38,716 nt of DNA, taken from NCBI GenBank assembly GCA_964469555.1, contig CAYYAQ010000032.1, positions 1-38,716 on the forward strand, given 5' to 3'. Below are positions 16,920 through 26,107 of the stretch, in pieces. Origin of the DNA: CAYYAQ01 sp964469555. Lineage in GTDB: Bacteria; Planctomycetota; UBA1135; UBA2386. A program made the position numbers and the translations under genes. The notes beneath the pieces are model-generated. The model was given only the letters and a program-made list of their open reading frames with translations, ran no database searches and was not told where the DNA came from. The first letter of the stretch is position 1. The number at the start of each line of letters is the position of its first letter.

Positions 16920-17420
16920 TTGTGCTTGCTCGGTGGTGCTTTGCTTTCGGGCGACTTGGATCTTGTTCCGAATGCTCCGAATGCGGGCAACTTGATCGGC
17001 GCGCGCTACAAGGGAGCCCGTGCCGAGTTCGTCGCGAGAGACCGAAACCTGGGTCAAGTCGACACAGAACTCGTGCTGCAGAACACGAGTGCGGTTTCGT
17101 CGGTACCGCTCAGGGATATCGTGGTCCTGGGCCGGCATGGCATCGCGACGACGCTCAAGATCTATAAGGGCCTCAACGGTTTGTCCGTGCCGCCGCTCGG
17201 TCAGGTCGTGCTTCCGATCGGTCGCAACCTCGGTCTAAAGGCCGCCGGCCACGGCGTGTCATCGCCAAACTACGTTGCCAGTGTCTGCGTCATCTATGAC
17301 GGCCGGAGCTGGGAGCATCTGAGGGTGACCGCGGTGGTGAAGCAGTGGGAGCCGAGTAACAGCACCGACGGCCATCTTGCGATGCGCGTCGAAGACTCGT
17401 ACAGCGTCACCTTGAACTAG
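16920..17420 (+). CDS. Secreted protein of unknown function, unclear start
   Basis: 166 residues from TTG 16920, or about 171 if translation begins at the ATA codon 16905-16907. From 16905 the reading is (I)KTILLCLLGGALLSG, a better signal peptide, so the natural start may be that rare ATA or a mutated ATG. The nearby ATG at 16900 is out of frame. The mature part is beta-rich: ARAEFVARDRNLGQVDTELVLQ, DIVVLGRHG, VCVIYDGRSWEHLRVTAVV. It resembles a single Ig/CARDB-like domain. No enzyme motif. Confidence 0.6.
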   Translation: MCLLGGALLSGDLDLVPNAPNAGNLIGARYKGARAEFVARDRNLGQVDTELVLQNTSAVSSVPLRDIVVLGRHGIATTLKIYKGLNGLSVPPLGQVVLPIGRNLGLKAAGHGVSSPNYVASVCVIYDGRSWEHLRVTAVVKQWEPSNSTDGHLAMRVEDSYSVTLN

Positions 17421-17585
17421 GTTCCAGCGCGGATCCGTGCGGCGGGATTCGGGAGCTGTGCCGCTACCTGCCGTACAACAACTGTCGTAATCCAGACTGG
17501 TCGGTGCGAACCGGCGCCAAACACGTCTCGGAGGTGGTCTGGCGCCGCGGACGGGGTTTTCGGTAGGCACGGCAGATGGAGCTGA

Positions 17586-19337
17586 CTATCTGCCGCCCGT
17601 CTTCGGTCCGGCGCGGCCCCTCGACCTCGGCGTGATCGGATTGGCTTTCTTGCCCTTCGATTCGGCCGGCGAGCTCTTCGAGGGCTGGCCTGTTGCGTAC
17701 GTGTTCCAGTGGAGACGCATCGTGCTGACGGAGTTGCGAGCCACGAGCTCAGCTTGCGGGGTCATCGCGTAGCGGTCGAGAAACTTGCGTCGAGACGCGA
17801 GAACCCTGGCGCCGAGCTTCGGGTTGTGGAGGGCCACCTCGTAGACGCGAACCTCGTGTCGCTCGGAGTTCTTGTGGGACCCGATGAAACGCTTCGCGTG
17901 GAGGTTCGGATGGAAAGGCAACTTGTCCCAAGCGGTCTTCTCTGGGACCTTCTGAGCTTCGACGAACGCTTCCCCAATCGTGAACCGGTGAACGAGAAGC
18001 GTCTGGTACCAGAGTTCAGCGTCCACGAGGTAGCGACGTGTCACCGGATCGGTCGCGACTCCCGTTCGCTGGATCGCACGCTCGAGGATTCCCAATGCGC
18101 GATCGAGGGCAGCCATCGTCTTCGGCGCCTGCTTCAGGAATTGCTTCCACTCGGGCTTCGCTCCCCAGCTCGTGCTCGTGAATCCCCGGCCGTTCAACTC
18201 CTCGACAGGCCTGGGCTTCCAGTCGGTGCCGATCGCCGGAGTTTGCTGGCTCGTCGAGATCGTGTTGTTCCCGACTGCGTGCCACGCATTGAGGATGGCA
18301 GCACCCAGCGGCTGGCGGCGAATATTCCTGCGGATCGCCTTGCGCGAACGCAGGTCGGGAGCGTAGCGATCGATCTGCGCGTAGTCGTAACACAGATCCG
18401 ATCGGCCACCGGGGTTCCAGGACCAGAGGATGTACTTGCCACCGGTCTCGGCAGCGAGGCGCATCAGGCCGTAGGGCCCGAACCCGGACGGCACGGGAAA
18501 GTGATAGACCTCCGTTGCCTTCTCATCGACTTTCCGCATCCTCTCGCGTAGGTCCTCGGGACCGTTGAGAGCATCGGCGCCGTGCTGTGGCTTGCCGTAG
18601 CGACCGATCTTTGGGGGTGGGCGCAGCTTCATCGCGAACCGTGTCGACCAGTGCGCGCCGTGCCAATAGAAGGGCAGGTGTGGCCACGCGGTATCGCCAC
18701 CGTGCCACGGCGCCTTCTTGTCGTTGTTGTCGAACGGGTTGCGGCCGACACCATGGTCGTAGAGGTTTCTTGATCGACGATGCGGAGGGAAGAACCCGTC
18801 GTTCCAAGCCCGCCCAAAGCAACCCTCGGTGCCAATCGTGGTGAACGCGCGCCCCTTCGCCCGTAGCCGCTTGATCATCCGTTCGAGTCTGAAATCGTCC
18901 TCTACATGCCAGTCCGCCAGATACACGATCGCGCCCTTGGTGCTAGAGATGCCTCGCAAGGTCTTGCTCAGAGCCTCGAACGTATTGACCGTCTGTGTTT
19001 CCTTGCCGAACACCCGACCGAGTTGCGCGACAAGGTCGCTGGGCCGGCGAACCGCCGCGCCGAGTGGGCGACCGATCCGGGCGATCCGCCAGGACCGGAC
19101 CTGCTGTTTCGTCGAGTCCAGGACCCGCAGGGCGGCGGCGATCTGCGGCGCGGCGCGATAGGTATATGGCGTCACATCGACGAGGAACTCGACCGTCTTG
19201 GCGGATGGCTGTGCACCGATCGCGATCGCCAGCGCATGGTCGAGTTTCGTGACATGGCGATGCACGACCAGTCGGGCGTGAGTCTGAGCGGGAACGGTGA
19301 TGGCCAAGAGGCCGGCTAACAGTGGTGTGAGTTTCAA
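17586..19337 (-). CDS. Secreted protein with von Willebrand A-like fold
   Basis: 583 residues from TTG 19335-19337, chosen because it begins exactly at a signal peptide (KLTPLLAGLLAITVPAQ); the open frame extends to 19415 with a basic leader. Residues ~45-185 have the alternating beta/alpha pattern of a VWA domain: VEFLVDVTPYTYRAAPQIAAAL, VNTFEALSKTLRGI, GAIVYLADWHVEDDF, RAFTTIGTEG. The MIDAS DxSxS is replaced by DVTPYT, so metal binding may be lost. The rest contains a Trp/His-rich region (WPHLPFYWHGAHWSTRF) and a helical C-terminal half with a basic Pro/Lys-rich tail. Transcribed alone. Function unknown. Confidence 0.7.
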   Translation of the reverse strand: MKLTPLLAGLLAITVPAQTHARLVVHRHVTKLDHALAIAIGAQPSAKTVEFLVDVTPYTYRAAPQIAAALRVLDSTKQQVRSWRIARIGRPLGAAVRRPSDLVAQLGRVFGKETQTVNTFEALSKTLRGISSTKGAIVYLADWHVEDDFRLERMIKRLRAKGRAFTTIGTEGCFGRAWNDGFFPPHRRSRNLYDHGVGRNPFDNNDKKAPWHGGDTAWPHLPFYWHGAHWSTRFAMKLRPPPKIGRYGKPQHGADALNGPEDLRERMRKVDEKATEVYHFPVPSGFGPYGLMRLAAETGGKYILWSWNPGGRSDLCYDYAQIDRYAPDLRSRKAIRRNIRRQPLGAAILNAWHAVGNNTISTSQQTPAIGTDWKPRPVEELNGRGFTSTSWGAKPEWKQFLKQAPKTMAALDRALGILERAIQRTGVATDPVTRRYLVDAELWYQTLLVHRFTIGEAFVEAQKVPEKTAWDKLPFHPNLHAKRFIGSHKNSERHEVRVYEVALHNPKLGARVLASRRKFLDRYAMTPQAELVARNSVSTMRLHWNTYATGQPSKSSPAESKGKKANPITPRSRGRAGPKTGGR

Positions 19338-19642
19338 GTGTGGTGTCCTGTGGAAGAGACAGATATGCCGTCGGCGTCGTTTCCGGGATACAGGGATTGA
19401 CGGTGAACCGGTCAAAAGGGAGCAATGGCCACAGTTGCAATTTGCGTGCCCGCTTGGTATCCGGACTGGGCCGACCCGTCTTGTGGCCGGGCGGGCGGGT
19501 TTGGGCTGGGTGCTTCCCGCCCCGCTAGAGATCAGGTTCAGACGGGTACCGCCACGAGGCTCACAAGGTGCTCACGACACGAGTCGCGAAGTTGTCGATT
19601 GGACCGTTGCCTCGCTGGTAGTCGCCTTCCCAGGCGACGCTC
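19338..19642. other. Gene-free interval
   Basis: No supported gene, repeat or RNA. Frames are open on both strands but show no domain or start. It separates the secreted VWA-like gene from the end of the sugar operon; the start region of the gene ending at 17586 must lie at its left edge. Confidence 0.4.
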
Positions 19643-20461
19643 TCAGAGCCGGCCGTAGTGTTGCCCGAGGAACTTCGCGACCCGACGAAGCTCCCGCGCC
19701 GTGTCACGGGCAGGGTCGCGTCGCATCTCGACGGAGACCCACCGGTCGTAGCCGATGCCGCGCAGCGCCGCGGTGATGCGCGCGTGATCCACGCCGCCCT
19801 CGCCCAGCGCGCCGAGCTCCGGCTCGCTCGCGTGGAAGTGACGGATCGACGCGCCGCAGCGGGGAATTGCGTCGTCGACGTTCTCCTCGCTGAGCGTGAG
19901 ACCGGCGGCGTCCAGGTGCAAACCGAAGCCTGGGTGGTCGACGGCCTGCACGAGTTCGAGCCCCTCGGTCGAAGTCGTGATGAAGTCGCAACCGTACGCC
20001 GTGGGATTGGGTTCGATGCACAGCACGACGCCGTGTTCTTCCGCGAGCGATCCCGCGCGCTGGAAGAACGAAACGGCGATCGCCATCGCTTCATCCCGGG
20101 GTTGGTCACCGATCCGTCGGTTCTTCGGGGAGCCGAACACGAGAGTGCGCGCGCCCAGCGCCGCGCCGACGCGTGCCATGCCGCCCAGGTGTTCGAGAGT
20201 CTGCTCGCGCCGCGCGTCGTCGTCGAACAGCGCCAGTTCGGGCTTGCCAAAGAGCAACGCCTGCAGGGCGATGACCTCGATGTTGTCGTCCGCCCATGTC
20301 GCGCGGTAGTCCTGCAATTCCTGTTCGCTCGCGGCCAGTGGATCAGCGAACACCTTGGTCGGCGCGAGTTCGACGCCACGAACACCGTGTTCCACGAAGA
20401 TTTCGCGCACCGCGGCGTCATGTTCGAGTTCCCAGGCGAGGTTGGAGATTGCGAGCTTCAC
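19643..20461 (-). CDS. Sugar phosphate isomerase/epimerase-like TIM-barrel protein
   Basis: 272 residues from GTG 20459-20461, which overlaps the stop of the upstream gene as GTGA. Begins KLAISNLAWE, a typical entry for xylose isomerase-like (AP_endonuc_2) barrels. Further motifs: GVELAPTKVFAD (beta-2), LVFGSPKNRR (beta-4), EEHGVVLCIEPNP with the metal-ligand-type Glu, FGLHLDAAGL with the His/Asp ligand strand, IRHFHASEPELGALGEGGVDH, and WVSVEMRR with a late Glu. These match the usual positions of the four metal ligands in this superfamily. It is the last gene of a coupled operon, suggesting that it modifies the sugar or keto-sugar used by the glycosyltransferases. Reaction not assignable. 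Confidence 0.85.
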   Translation of the reverse strand: MKLAISNLAWELEHDAAVREIFVEHGVRGVELAPTKVFADPLAASEQELQDYRATWADDNIEVIALQALLFGKPELALFDDDARREQTLEHLGGMARVGAALGARTLVFGSPKNRRIGDQPRDEAMAIAVSFFQRAGSLAEEHGVVLCIEPNPTAYGCDFITTSTEGLELVQAVDHPGFGLHLDAAGLTLSEENVDDAIPRCGASIRHFHASEPELGALGEGGVDHARITAALRGIGYDRWVSVEMRRDPARDTARELRRVAKFLGQHYGRL

Positions 20462-21228
20462 GGTCGCTGCCAGCCCTCGCTCTCGACGAAGCGACGCATC
20501 GCGGGCAGCACGTCTGATCGTCGGTACACGTACGGCGCCGGGCCGCCGAGATCGGACGCGTGGTTCGAGTGCACGTCGTATCGGACGGGGTCGCCAGTCG
20601 CGATCTTGCCAAGGTCGAGACCGAACGCCTCGGCGGCGACGTCCCGCACGGATGTCGGTTCGGTGGCGATGTTGAGCAGCGGGACGCCCAGGGATCGCGC
20701 GCGCTCGATGTCGCCCCACAACCTCGTGACGTCGTAGAACTGAAACTCGCTGTCGGGATGGAGGTGCTCGATCCGGTTCGAGTGGAGCAGGTCGTAGACG
20801 ATGTTCTTCTTGAGACCCGGCCCGAACAGAGCCGGCAGCCGGATGATGGTCGAGGTGAAGCCGAAGCGGACGAACTCCTCGAGTTCGCGCCGGTGGCGTC
20901 CGTAGGGCGAGGATTCGCCGGCATCGATTTCGGAGTCTTCGTTCACGTCGTGCGGCTGCGGGTACACGTCCACGGTCGAGATGAGAACGACATGGTTGGC
21001 ATTGACGCCGCCCAGCGCGTTCTTCAATGCGTTCAGGCTCTCAGCGTCCTGTTGAGGATTCTGGTTGGCGAGGTACTTGGCCCCCGGCGCGCCGGCGCAC
21101 ACGACGAGGTCGAACGACTCACCCGAGATGTCGGCGATGTCCGTCGAGCGGTAGACCGCGTCGAACTCCGCTTGCTTCCGCAGGTTGCCTCCGACGAATC
21201 CGGAGTGGCCGATCAGCGCCTGTCGCAT
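20458..21228 (-). CDS. NAD(P)-dependent epimerase/dehydratase (SDR)
   Basis: 256 residues from ATG 21226-21228. Nucleotide-binding GHSGFVGGNL (7-16), then LVVCAGAPG, VVLISTVDVYP with Ser84/Thr85, and SPYGRHRRELEEFV. The active-site Tyr109 is present but position +4 is Arg113 where extended SDRs usually have Lys. Later LWGDIERARSLGVPLLNIATEP is a typical epimerase substrate-side segment. Length is short for an extended SDR (usually ~310). It is next to the isomerase-like gene (GTGA overlap) and just after the GT2 gene. It likely reduces or epimerises a nucleotide sugar or related sugar. Confidence 0.8.
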   Translation of the reverse strand: MRQALIGHSGFVGGNLRKQAEFDAVYRSTDIADISGESFDLVVCAGAPGAKYLANQNPQQDAESLNALKNALGGVNANHVVLISTVDVYPQPHDVNEDSEIDAGESSPYGRHRRELEEFVRFGFTSTIIRLPALFGPGLKKNIVYDLLHSNRIEHLHPDSEFQFYDVTRLWGDIERARSLGVPLLNIATEPTSVRDVAAEAFGLDLGKIATGDPVRYDVHSNHASDLGGPAPYVYRRSDVLPAMRRFVESEGWQRP

Positions 21229-21232
21229 GACG

Positions 21233-22024
21233 TCAGCCTACCTCTGGGTCGAATCGGTGGCGACAGACGTCGCGCAGAATCCGCAACACCTCGAGATTGC
21301 CGCGCAACGGGCTGATCTTCGTCGGCGTCTTGCCGGTCGCGGGGTAGCTGCGCGTGACCGGCACTTCGCGAATATTGAACTGCAACTCGCCCGCGCGCAC
21401 GGCGAGGTAGTAGTGCAGACCGTAGCTGGAGAACACGTCACGGAAGGGAGCGACACGCGGGTCGAGGAGGAACTTCCGGCTGTACGCCCGGAACCCGTTG
21501 GTGGTATCCGTGTAGCGGAAACCGGCGGCGCGACTGATGCGCGGTGCGTGGATGAGCTTGATCGCGAGAAGGCGGGAGCGCGGTGTGTTGACGGCGCGGC
21601 CCCCTGGCACGAACCGCGAACCCTGGACGTGGTCGACGCCGGCGCCGAGAGCTTCGACGAACAGCGGCATGGCCGACGCGTCGTCCTTGTCGTTGCCGTC
21701 CATCGTGATGACACCGTCGTATCCGCGGTCCATCGCCCACGCGAACGCCATACGCATCTGCGCGCCGAGGCGGCCCGGTCCAGTCTTGACCAGCAGAGTG
21801 TTTACGCCCTGCGCTCGCAATGTCTCTTCGTCGACCGAACCGTCAGAGCTGCCACCGTCGGCGATGACGATGTCCACGTCGGCGGCGAGGATCTGCATCT
21901 TTTGGAGTTGCGAGTGCAGTCTGCCGTTTTCGTTGATCACGAAGAGGACGACGCAGTAGCGCGATTGCTTCGGCTTGAAGTCATCGGTTTCGTAGCCGGG
22001 CAGTTCCCAGGAGGGATGGCTCAC
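21233..22024 (-). CDS. Family 2 glycosyltransferase
   Basis: 263 residues from GTG 22022-22024, overlapping the upstream stop as GTGA; the frame is open further but would lie inside the upstream gene. Catalytic-domain features: YCVVLFVINENGRLHSQL (beta-1), DIVIADGGSSDGS, RLGAQMRMAFAWAMDRGYDGVITMDGNDKDD with the DxD-like D-G-N-D, and TNGFRAYSRKFLLD acceptor-side segment. No transmembrane helix, so a soluble or peripheral enzyme. GT-A fold is a firm call; sugar unknown. Confidence 0.85.
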   Translation of the reverse strand: MSHPSWELPGYETDDFKPKQSRYCVVLFVINENGRLHSQLQKMQILAADVDIVIADGGSSDGSVDEETLRAQGVNTLLVKTGPGRLGAQMRMAFAWAMDRGYDGVITMDGNDKDDASAMPLFVEALGAGVDHVQGSRFVPGGRAVNTPRSRLLAIKLIHAPRISRAAGFRYTDTTNGFRAYSRKFLLDPRVAPFRDVFSSYGLHYYLAVRAGELQFNIREVPVTRSYPATGKTPTKISPLRGNLEVLRILRDVCRHRFDPEVG

Positions 22025-23031
22025 GGCGCGCCGTCCGCGGTCGGTGCGTCCGATCGTGAAACGACGTTCCCGCGACCGTCCGCGTCGGGAAGAACGGAAC
22101 TCTGCCGTTCTTCGATTACGTGGTACTGCGGCACCTGGTTGCCCTCCTGCAGCAACCGGCCCACGTATGCGCTGAGCACGGCCAGGACCAGGAAGAGGAA
22201 GAAGAACATCACGGCGATCTGCAGCGACAAGGTCGACCAACCCGGTGCGACGTCTTTCTTCAGGAGGTAGGTGAGCACCACGTAGCCGGCATAGAGGGCG
22301 TTGAGACCGCTGATCGCGATCCCGAGCACGCTGACGACACGCAACGGGTGCGTGCTGTTGGCCACGATGATGCCGATCGACCGGCGCATCACTTCGCCAA
22401 ACGACCGGCGGCGCATGCGACCACGCCGACTCTCCGTGTCGTATTCGACCGTCGTGCTCGGGAATCCGACGTAGGCGCTGTACATCCGCATGAACCGCAT
22501 CAGGTCCCGGGTCCGGATGATCGCGTTGACGACCTGCCGACTGAGGACGCGAAACTCCGTGGTGTTCTCGGGGATCGCGAGTCGCAGGATACGGTTGCAG
22601 TACCAGTAGAACACCGGGGCGAACAGGCGCATGAAGAGCGGCTGTGGGCCGTGGAGACGCCGCGTGCCGGACACGATGTCGAACCCGGAGCGAGAGTGCT
22701 CGACCATCGACGGGACCAGGCCGGGTGGATCGGTGTCCGGCAGCATCACCACGACGAAGTCTCCGATGACGGTCTCCAGGCCGGCGAGGATCGCCACTTC
22801 GTGCCCGAACTCCCTCGACAGCCGGATCATCCGCAGGAAGTCGAAACGTGCGAGCAGCTCATCCACTTTCTGGAGCGTGTTGTCCGTCGACCCGTCGTCG
22901 ACGAGCACGACCTCGAAGTGCGTGTAGTTGTCGCGCAGGATCGGGAAGAGTTCTTCGACGAACGAGGCCACGATGTCGCCGTCGTTGTGCAGCGGTGCGA
23001 CGACGGAAACGAGTGTGTCGACTTTCGTCAT
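22021..23031 (-). CDS. Family 2 glycosyltransferase, polyprenol-phosphate type, two C-terminal helices
   Basis: 336 residues from ATG 23029-23031. Starts VSVVAPLHNDGDIVASFVEEL and carries VVLVDDGSTDNT; the usual MDADL segment is VVVMLPDTDPPG. TRRLHGPQPLFMRLFAPVFY matches the DPMS/GtrB helix region. Two membrane helices at about 235-260 and 275-300 (MFFFLFLVLAVLSAYVGRLL) end the protein, as in GtrB/ArnC-like enzymes that make polyprenol-phosphate sugars. ATGA overlaps with the upstream gene and GTGA with the downstream gene place it inside a tightly coupled operon. Confidence 0.85.
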   Translation of the reverse strand: MTKVDTLVSVVAPLHNDGDIVASFVEELFPILRDNYTHFEVVLVDDGSTDNTLQKVDELLARFDFLRMIRLSREFGHEVAILAGLETVIGDFVVVMLPDTDPPGLVPSMVEHSRSGFDIVSGTRRLHGPQPLFMRLFAPVFYWYCNRILRLAIPENTTEFRVLSRQVVNAIIRTRDLMRFMRMYSAYVGFPSTTVEYDTESRRGRMRRRSFGEVMRRSIGIIVANSTHPLRVVSVLGIAISGLNALYAGYVVLTYLLKKDVAPGWSTLSLQIAVMFFFLFLVLAVLSAYVGRLLQEGNQVPQYHVIEERQSSVLPDADGRGNVVSRSDAPTADGAP

Positions 23032-24179
23032 GAGGGGATCAGCATCCTGCCGAGCGGGTCCAGCACATCATAGACGTTGTCGATCTTCGAACCCATGACG
23101 TTGATCAGGCCAGGCATTTGCTCCGAGCGCGAAAGCAGGATGGGTCGGCTGTCATCCACTTCGCTCATCGGCAGTACGGTCTTGATCTCCCAGAGCGAAC
23201 CGGTCTGGGCGCACTCCGCGGCGAGTGGCAGGTACCTCTGTGCGTCCTTCCTCATGTGTGGGAAGCGACTGATGAGTTCGTTTCCGGGTAGCCGACGGTA
23301 CGGGTCTTCGTAGCGCGGTGCGCCGTTTGCGCTGTCGGCGTCGTTCCAGGTGCAGTGCGGCGTGTAGCGGACGTGGCTCAGCGAGTGGCCACCAGTTGGC
23401 GGAAACGGCATGAGCGAGAAGAATGGTCCGCACATGACAGTGATGCCGATGTCACGAAGCGCTCGGGGCGTGTCCACGAGGGCGAGTTCCGTGAGTTCGT
23501 GCTTCAATGGGATGGCGTCCAGACCGGAATCGACGAGCAGTTTGTTGATCCTGGAATACGTACAGTTGAGCACCGTGCGCGCCCGGATCGTTTGGTGGAT
23601 TCCCGACGAAACGTGGTCGACCTCGATGACGTCGCCCGCGGGGCGTGTTTGCAGAACTTCCGATTCGAGTGACACAGTCACGCCCGCCCGCGCGAGGTCC
23701 TCGGCCAGACGATCGCGGAGCTTGTTGGCATCGAAGGCGCACTCCCGCACGCGGAACACCGCCTCGATCAGGTCCGGGTCGAAGAGCTGCCGGATCTCCT
23801 TTTCCGCCGGTTCCGCGGGGGCACCGATCCGATCGCAGAAGAGCTTGAACTGTTTCGCGGTCACGTTCGAGCGCACGCGGCTGACCGCGTAGTACTTGGT
23901 GAAACCCTCTTCGATGCACTGGCTGTATTCCGCCGTGAATCGTGCGTAGTTGATCCTCGATCGGTGCGCGGTGAGAAAACTCCGCGGGTAGTGGTAGCCG
24001 TTGTGGACGCGGGCCTGGTTGGCGAACGATGCGCGCCGCAGGAGTTCCGTCTCCCGTTCGAGGATCAGGATGTCGCGCGCGCCGCGCCTGTGGAGTTCCA
24101 GGGCGAGGATGCAGCCGTACGCGCCGCCTCCGACGACCACTACTTCGAACTCGATGTTCCCTGCTTCCATCGTCGTCAA
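23028..24179 (-). CDS. FAD-dependent oxidoreductase (DAO superfamily)
   Basis: 383 residues from ATG 24177-24179. Dinucleotide-binding EVVVVGGGAYGCILALELHRRG (12-33) ends in ILILERE, the FAD ribose-binding acidic residue. NQARVHNGYHYPRSF (52-66) is a conserved-looking His/Tyr-rich stretch that may line the active site. C-terminal INVMGSKIDNVYDV is the usual last FAD contact. Embedded in a glycosyltransferase operon, it overlaps the upstream gene by 4 bases (ATGA) and the downstream gene by 4. It probably oxidises a sugar or amino-sugar derivative that the neighbouring glycosyltransferases use (inference). Confidence 0.85.
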   Translation of the reverse strand: MTTMEAGNIEFEVVVVGGGAYGCILALELHRRGARDILILERETELLRRASFANQARVHNGYHYPRSFLTAHRSRINYARFTAEYSQCIEEGFTKYYAVSRVRSNVTAKQFKLFCDRIGAPAEPAEKEIRQLFDPDLIEAVFRVRECAFDANKLRDRLAEDLARAGVTVSLESEVLQTRPAGDVIEVDHVSSGIHQTIRARTVLNCTYSRINKLLVDSGLDAIPLKHELTELALVDTPRALRDIGITVMCGPFFSLMPFPPTGGHSLSHVRYTPHCTWNDADSANGAPRYEDPYRRLPGNELISRFPHMRKDAQRYLPLAAECAQTGSLWEIKTVLPMSEVDDSRPILLSRSEQMPGLINVMGSKIDNVYDVLDPLGRMLIPS

Positions 24180-25930
24180 CGGTTCTTCAGTTCGGCGAGC
24201 TTGCGCTGCATGACGACGTCGTTGGGCGCCACGGCAAGACCGTTTTGCAACGCCTTGATCGCGTCCGCGGGTTTGTGCTGGCGGACGAGGCAGTCAGCGA
24301 GAACGTGATAGGACGCCAGGAATCGAGCGTTCGATGCGATCGCCCGGCGCAGGAATGTCTCGGCCTCCACGTCTTGCGTGGTTCCAAACCGGGCAACACC
24401 GACGCAGTACAGGATCTCGGCGATGTCAGGTCGCTGCTCCCAGTAGCTGTCGTCGGCGCCGTGCAGATCGAGGGCTTTCTTCAGGGGTTCGTACGCACTC
24501 GCGTGATCCGACGAGCGAAGGAAGTTCAGTCCGGCGTTGTGCCAGGCCGAGCCGTGCACGGGTTTGAGTTGGGCGCAGCGGCGGAATTCCACCGCGGCCT
24601 GGCGGTGATCGCCCTGGATGCGCAGAGCGGCGGCGAGGTTGAAGCGACCCTGGATGCTCTTGGGATGGACCGCAGTCACCCGAGTCCAGAGCGATGTCGA
24701 GTTCAGCCAGTCGCGCGACTGGAAGAAGCTCTTGACCGACAGCAGCACCGTGACGATGCCGACGGCGAGAACCGTGGCGAGGACGATGCGCGGTCGGTGT
24801 CGCGTCCACAGGAGCGCGCCGGCGAGCAGCGCGGCGAGGGGGATGCTCGCGAGGTAGGAGTAGCGCTCGGCGACGAGCTGCGGTCCGCTCTGCCCGAGGC
24901 CCGATACCGGCGCGAGCACGAGGAGGTACACGACCCACGCGGTGAGGAGGGCCGGGTTCCGCCTGCGACTCAACCAAACGAGGACGGTCACGATGAGGAC
25001 GACCGCGGTGGCGCCAAGAAACGCGGTGGCGGTCCAGTCGATCCGCTCCTCGAGCGGGTGCAATGCGCACAGACCGGTGGGGGCGACCGTCTTCCAGATG
25101 TAGAACGTGAACCCGAACGCGGCCTGCACGCATCGGTCGAGCAAGGGGTGTTCGACGAAGGAACGGACCGCGGCTCCCTCTTGCTGCGCCATCCGCGCCA
25201 GGATGCCGACTCCCGCTGCGAGGGCGACGAACGGGATCTTGTCGACGAGCAGGTTCTTGAAGGACACGGTGCGTCGAAGGGGAAAGATGTCGAGCACGAC
25301 CAGGATCAAGGGCAGCGTGATCGCCATGCCCTTCGAAAGGAGGGACAGGAGATATGTGAGCACGGCCAACCAGAACAGCGTGCGCGGGCGCTTGCTGTTG
25401 ATGTCCCGCGAGCGAACGTAGAGGAGAATGGTGAGGAACAGGAAGAAGCTCGCCAGCAGCGCGCGCCGCTCCGTGATCCACGCCACGGTCTCGACGCGCA
25501 ACGGGTGCACGGCGAACAGCAGGGTGGCTCCGCACGCGGCGTAGACGTGGGCGGTCGTCCGCGCTCCGCGGGCCAGGGCGAACATCTCGACCAGGAGCAC
25601 GAACACCAGCAAGCTGTCCACCGCGTGCAGCACGAGATTCGTGAGGTGGTAGCCCCGTGCGTCCATCCCCCAGAACGCGTGGTCCACCGCGACGCTGAGC
25701 CAGGACAGCGGGTGGTAGCCGCCGTAGTGAAACGTCGTGAACATCCACGTCAGGTGCTCGAGCGACAGCCCGCGGTAGTGAGGGTTCGTGGTGAAGTTAT
25801 GGTCGTCGTCCCAGTTGACGAAGTCCGCATCCAGTACCGGAAGGAAGGCGAGCACGCTGGCGAACACGATCAAGATCGCGGCGATCCGGCGCGGTGGAAG
25901 GCGGGCTTCGGAGACTCGATCCGGTTGCAT
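24176..25930 (-). CDS. TPR-bearing multi-helix membrane protein, GT-C/PMT-like
   Basis: 584 residues from ATG 25928-25930. First helix ~16-33 is followed by FVNWDDDHNFTTNPHYRGL, the acidic D-D loop of GT-C-like proteins; HYGGYHPLSWLSVAVDHAFWG and VHPLRVETVAWITERRALLASFF are typical of the bacterial PMT/TMTC-like TPR proteins. About ten helices extend to ~410; residues ~420-584 are a TPR-type helical tail (HPKSIQGRFNLAAALRIQGDHRQAAVEFRRC; ATNA-type linkers). First gene of a minus-strand operon. It is probably an outer-face glycosyltransferase or glycan-assembly scaffold. Similar in architecture to the gene at 4456-5928. Confidence 0.8.
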   Translation of the reverse strand: MQPDRVSEARLPPRRIAAILIVFASVLAFLPVLDADFVNWDDDHNFTTNPHYRGLSLEHLTWMFTTFHYGGYHPLSWLSVAVDHAFWGMDARGYHLTNLVLHAVDSLLVFVLLVEMFALARGARTTAHVYAACGATLLFAVHPLRVETVAWITERRALLASFFLFLTILLYVRSRDINSKRPRTLFWLAVLTYLLSLLSKGMAITLPLILVVLDIFPLRRTVSFKNLLVDKIPFVALAAGVGILARMAQQEGAAVRSFVEHPLLDRCVQAAFGFTFYIWKTVAPTGLCALHPLEERIDWTATAFLGATAVVLIVTVLVWLSRRRNPALLTAWVVYLLVLAPVSGLGQSGPQLVAERYSYLASIPLAALLAGALLWTRHRPRIVLATVLAVGIVTVLLSVKSFFQSRDWLNSTSLWTRVTAVHPKSIQGRFNLAAALRIQGDHRQAAVEFRRCAQLKPVHGSAWHNAGLNFLRSSDHASAYEPLKKALDLHGADDSYWEQRPDIAEILYCVGVARFGTTQDVEAETFLRRAIASNARFLASYHVLADCLVRQHKPADAIKALQNGLAVAPNDVVMQRKLAELKNR

Positions 25931-26107
25931 TCGCGGTTCTGCTGGTACCCACCGACTACGCTACCGATCGCCGACAACCGTTCGAGTCTTCGGGCTTCTA
26001 CTTGCCAGCTTTCTTTTCGGGGGCCGGAAGCTTCACTTCGAGGACGACCGCCACGCAGACCGGGGGCGAAATCGTCCGACCAGCGTGCTGGCACCGGACG
26101 CCGTCGG

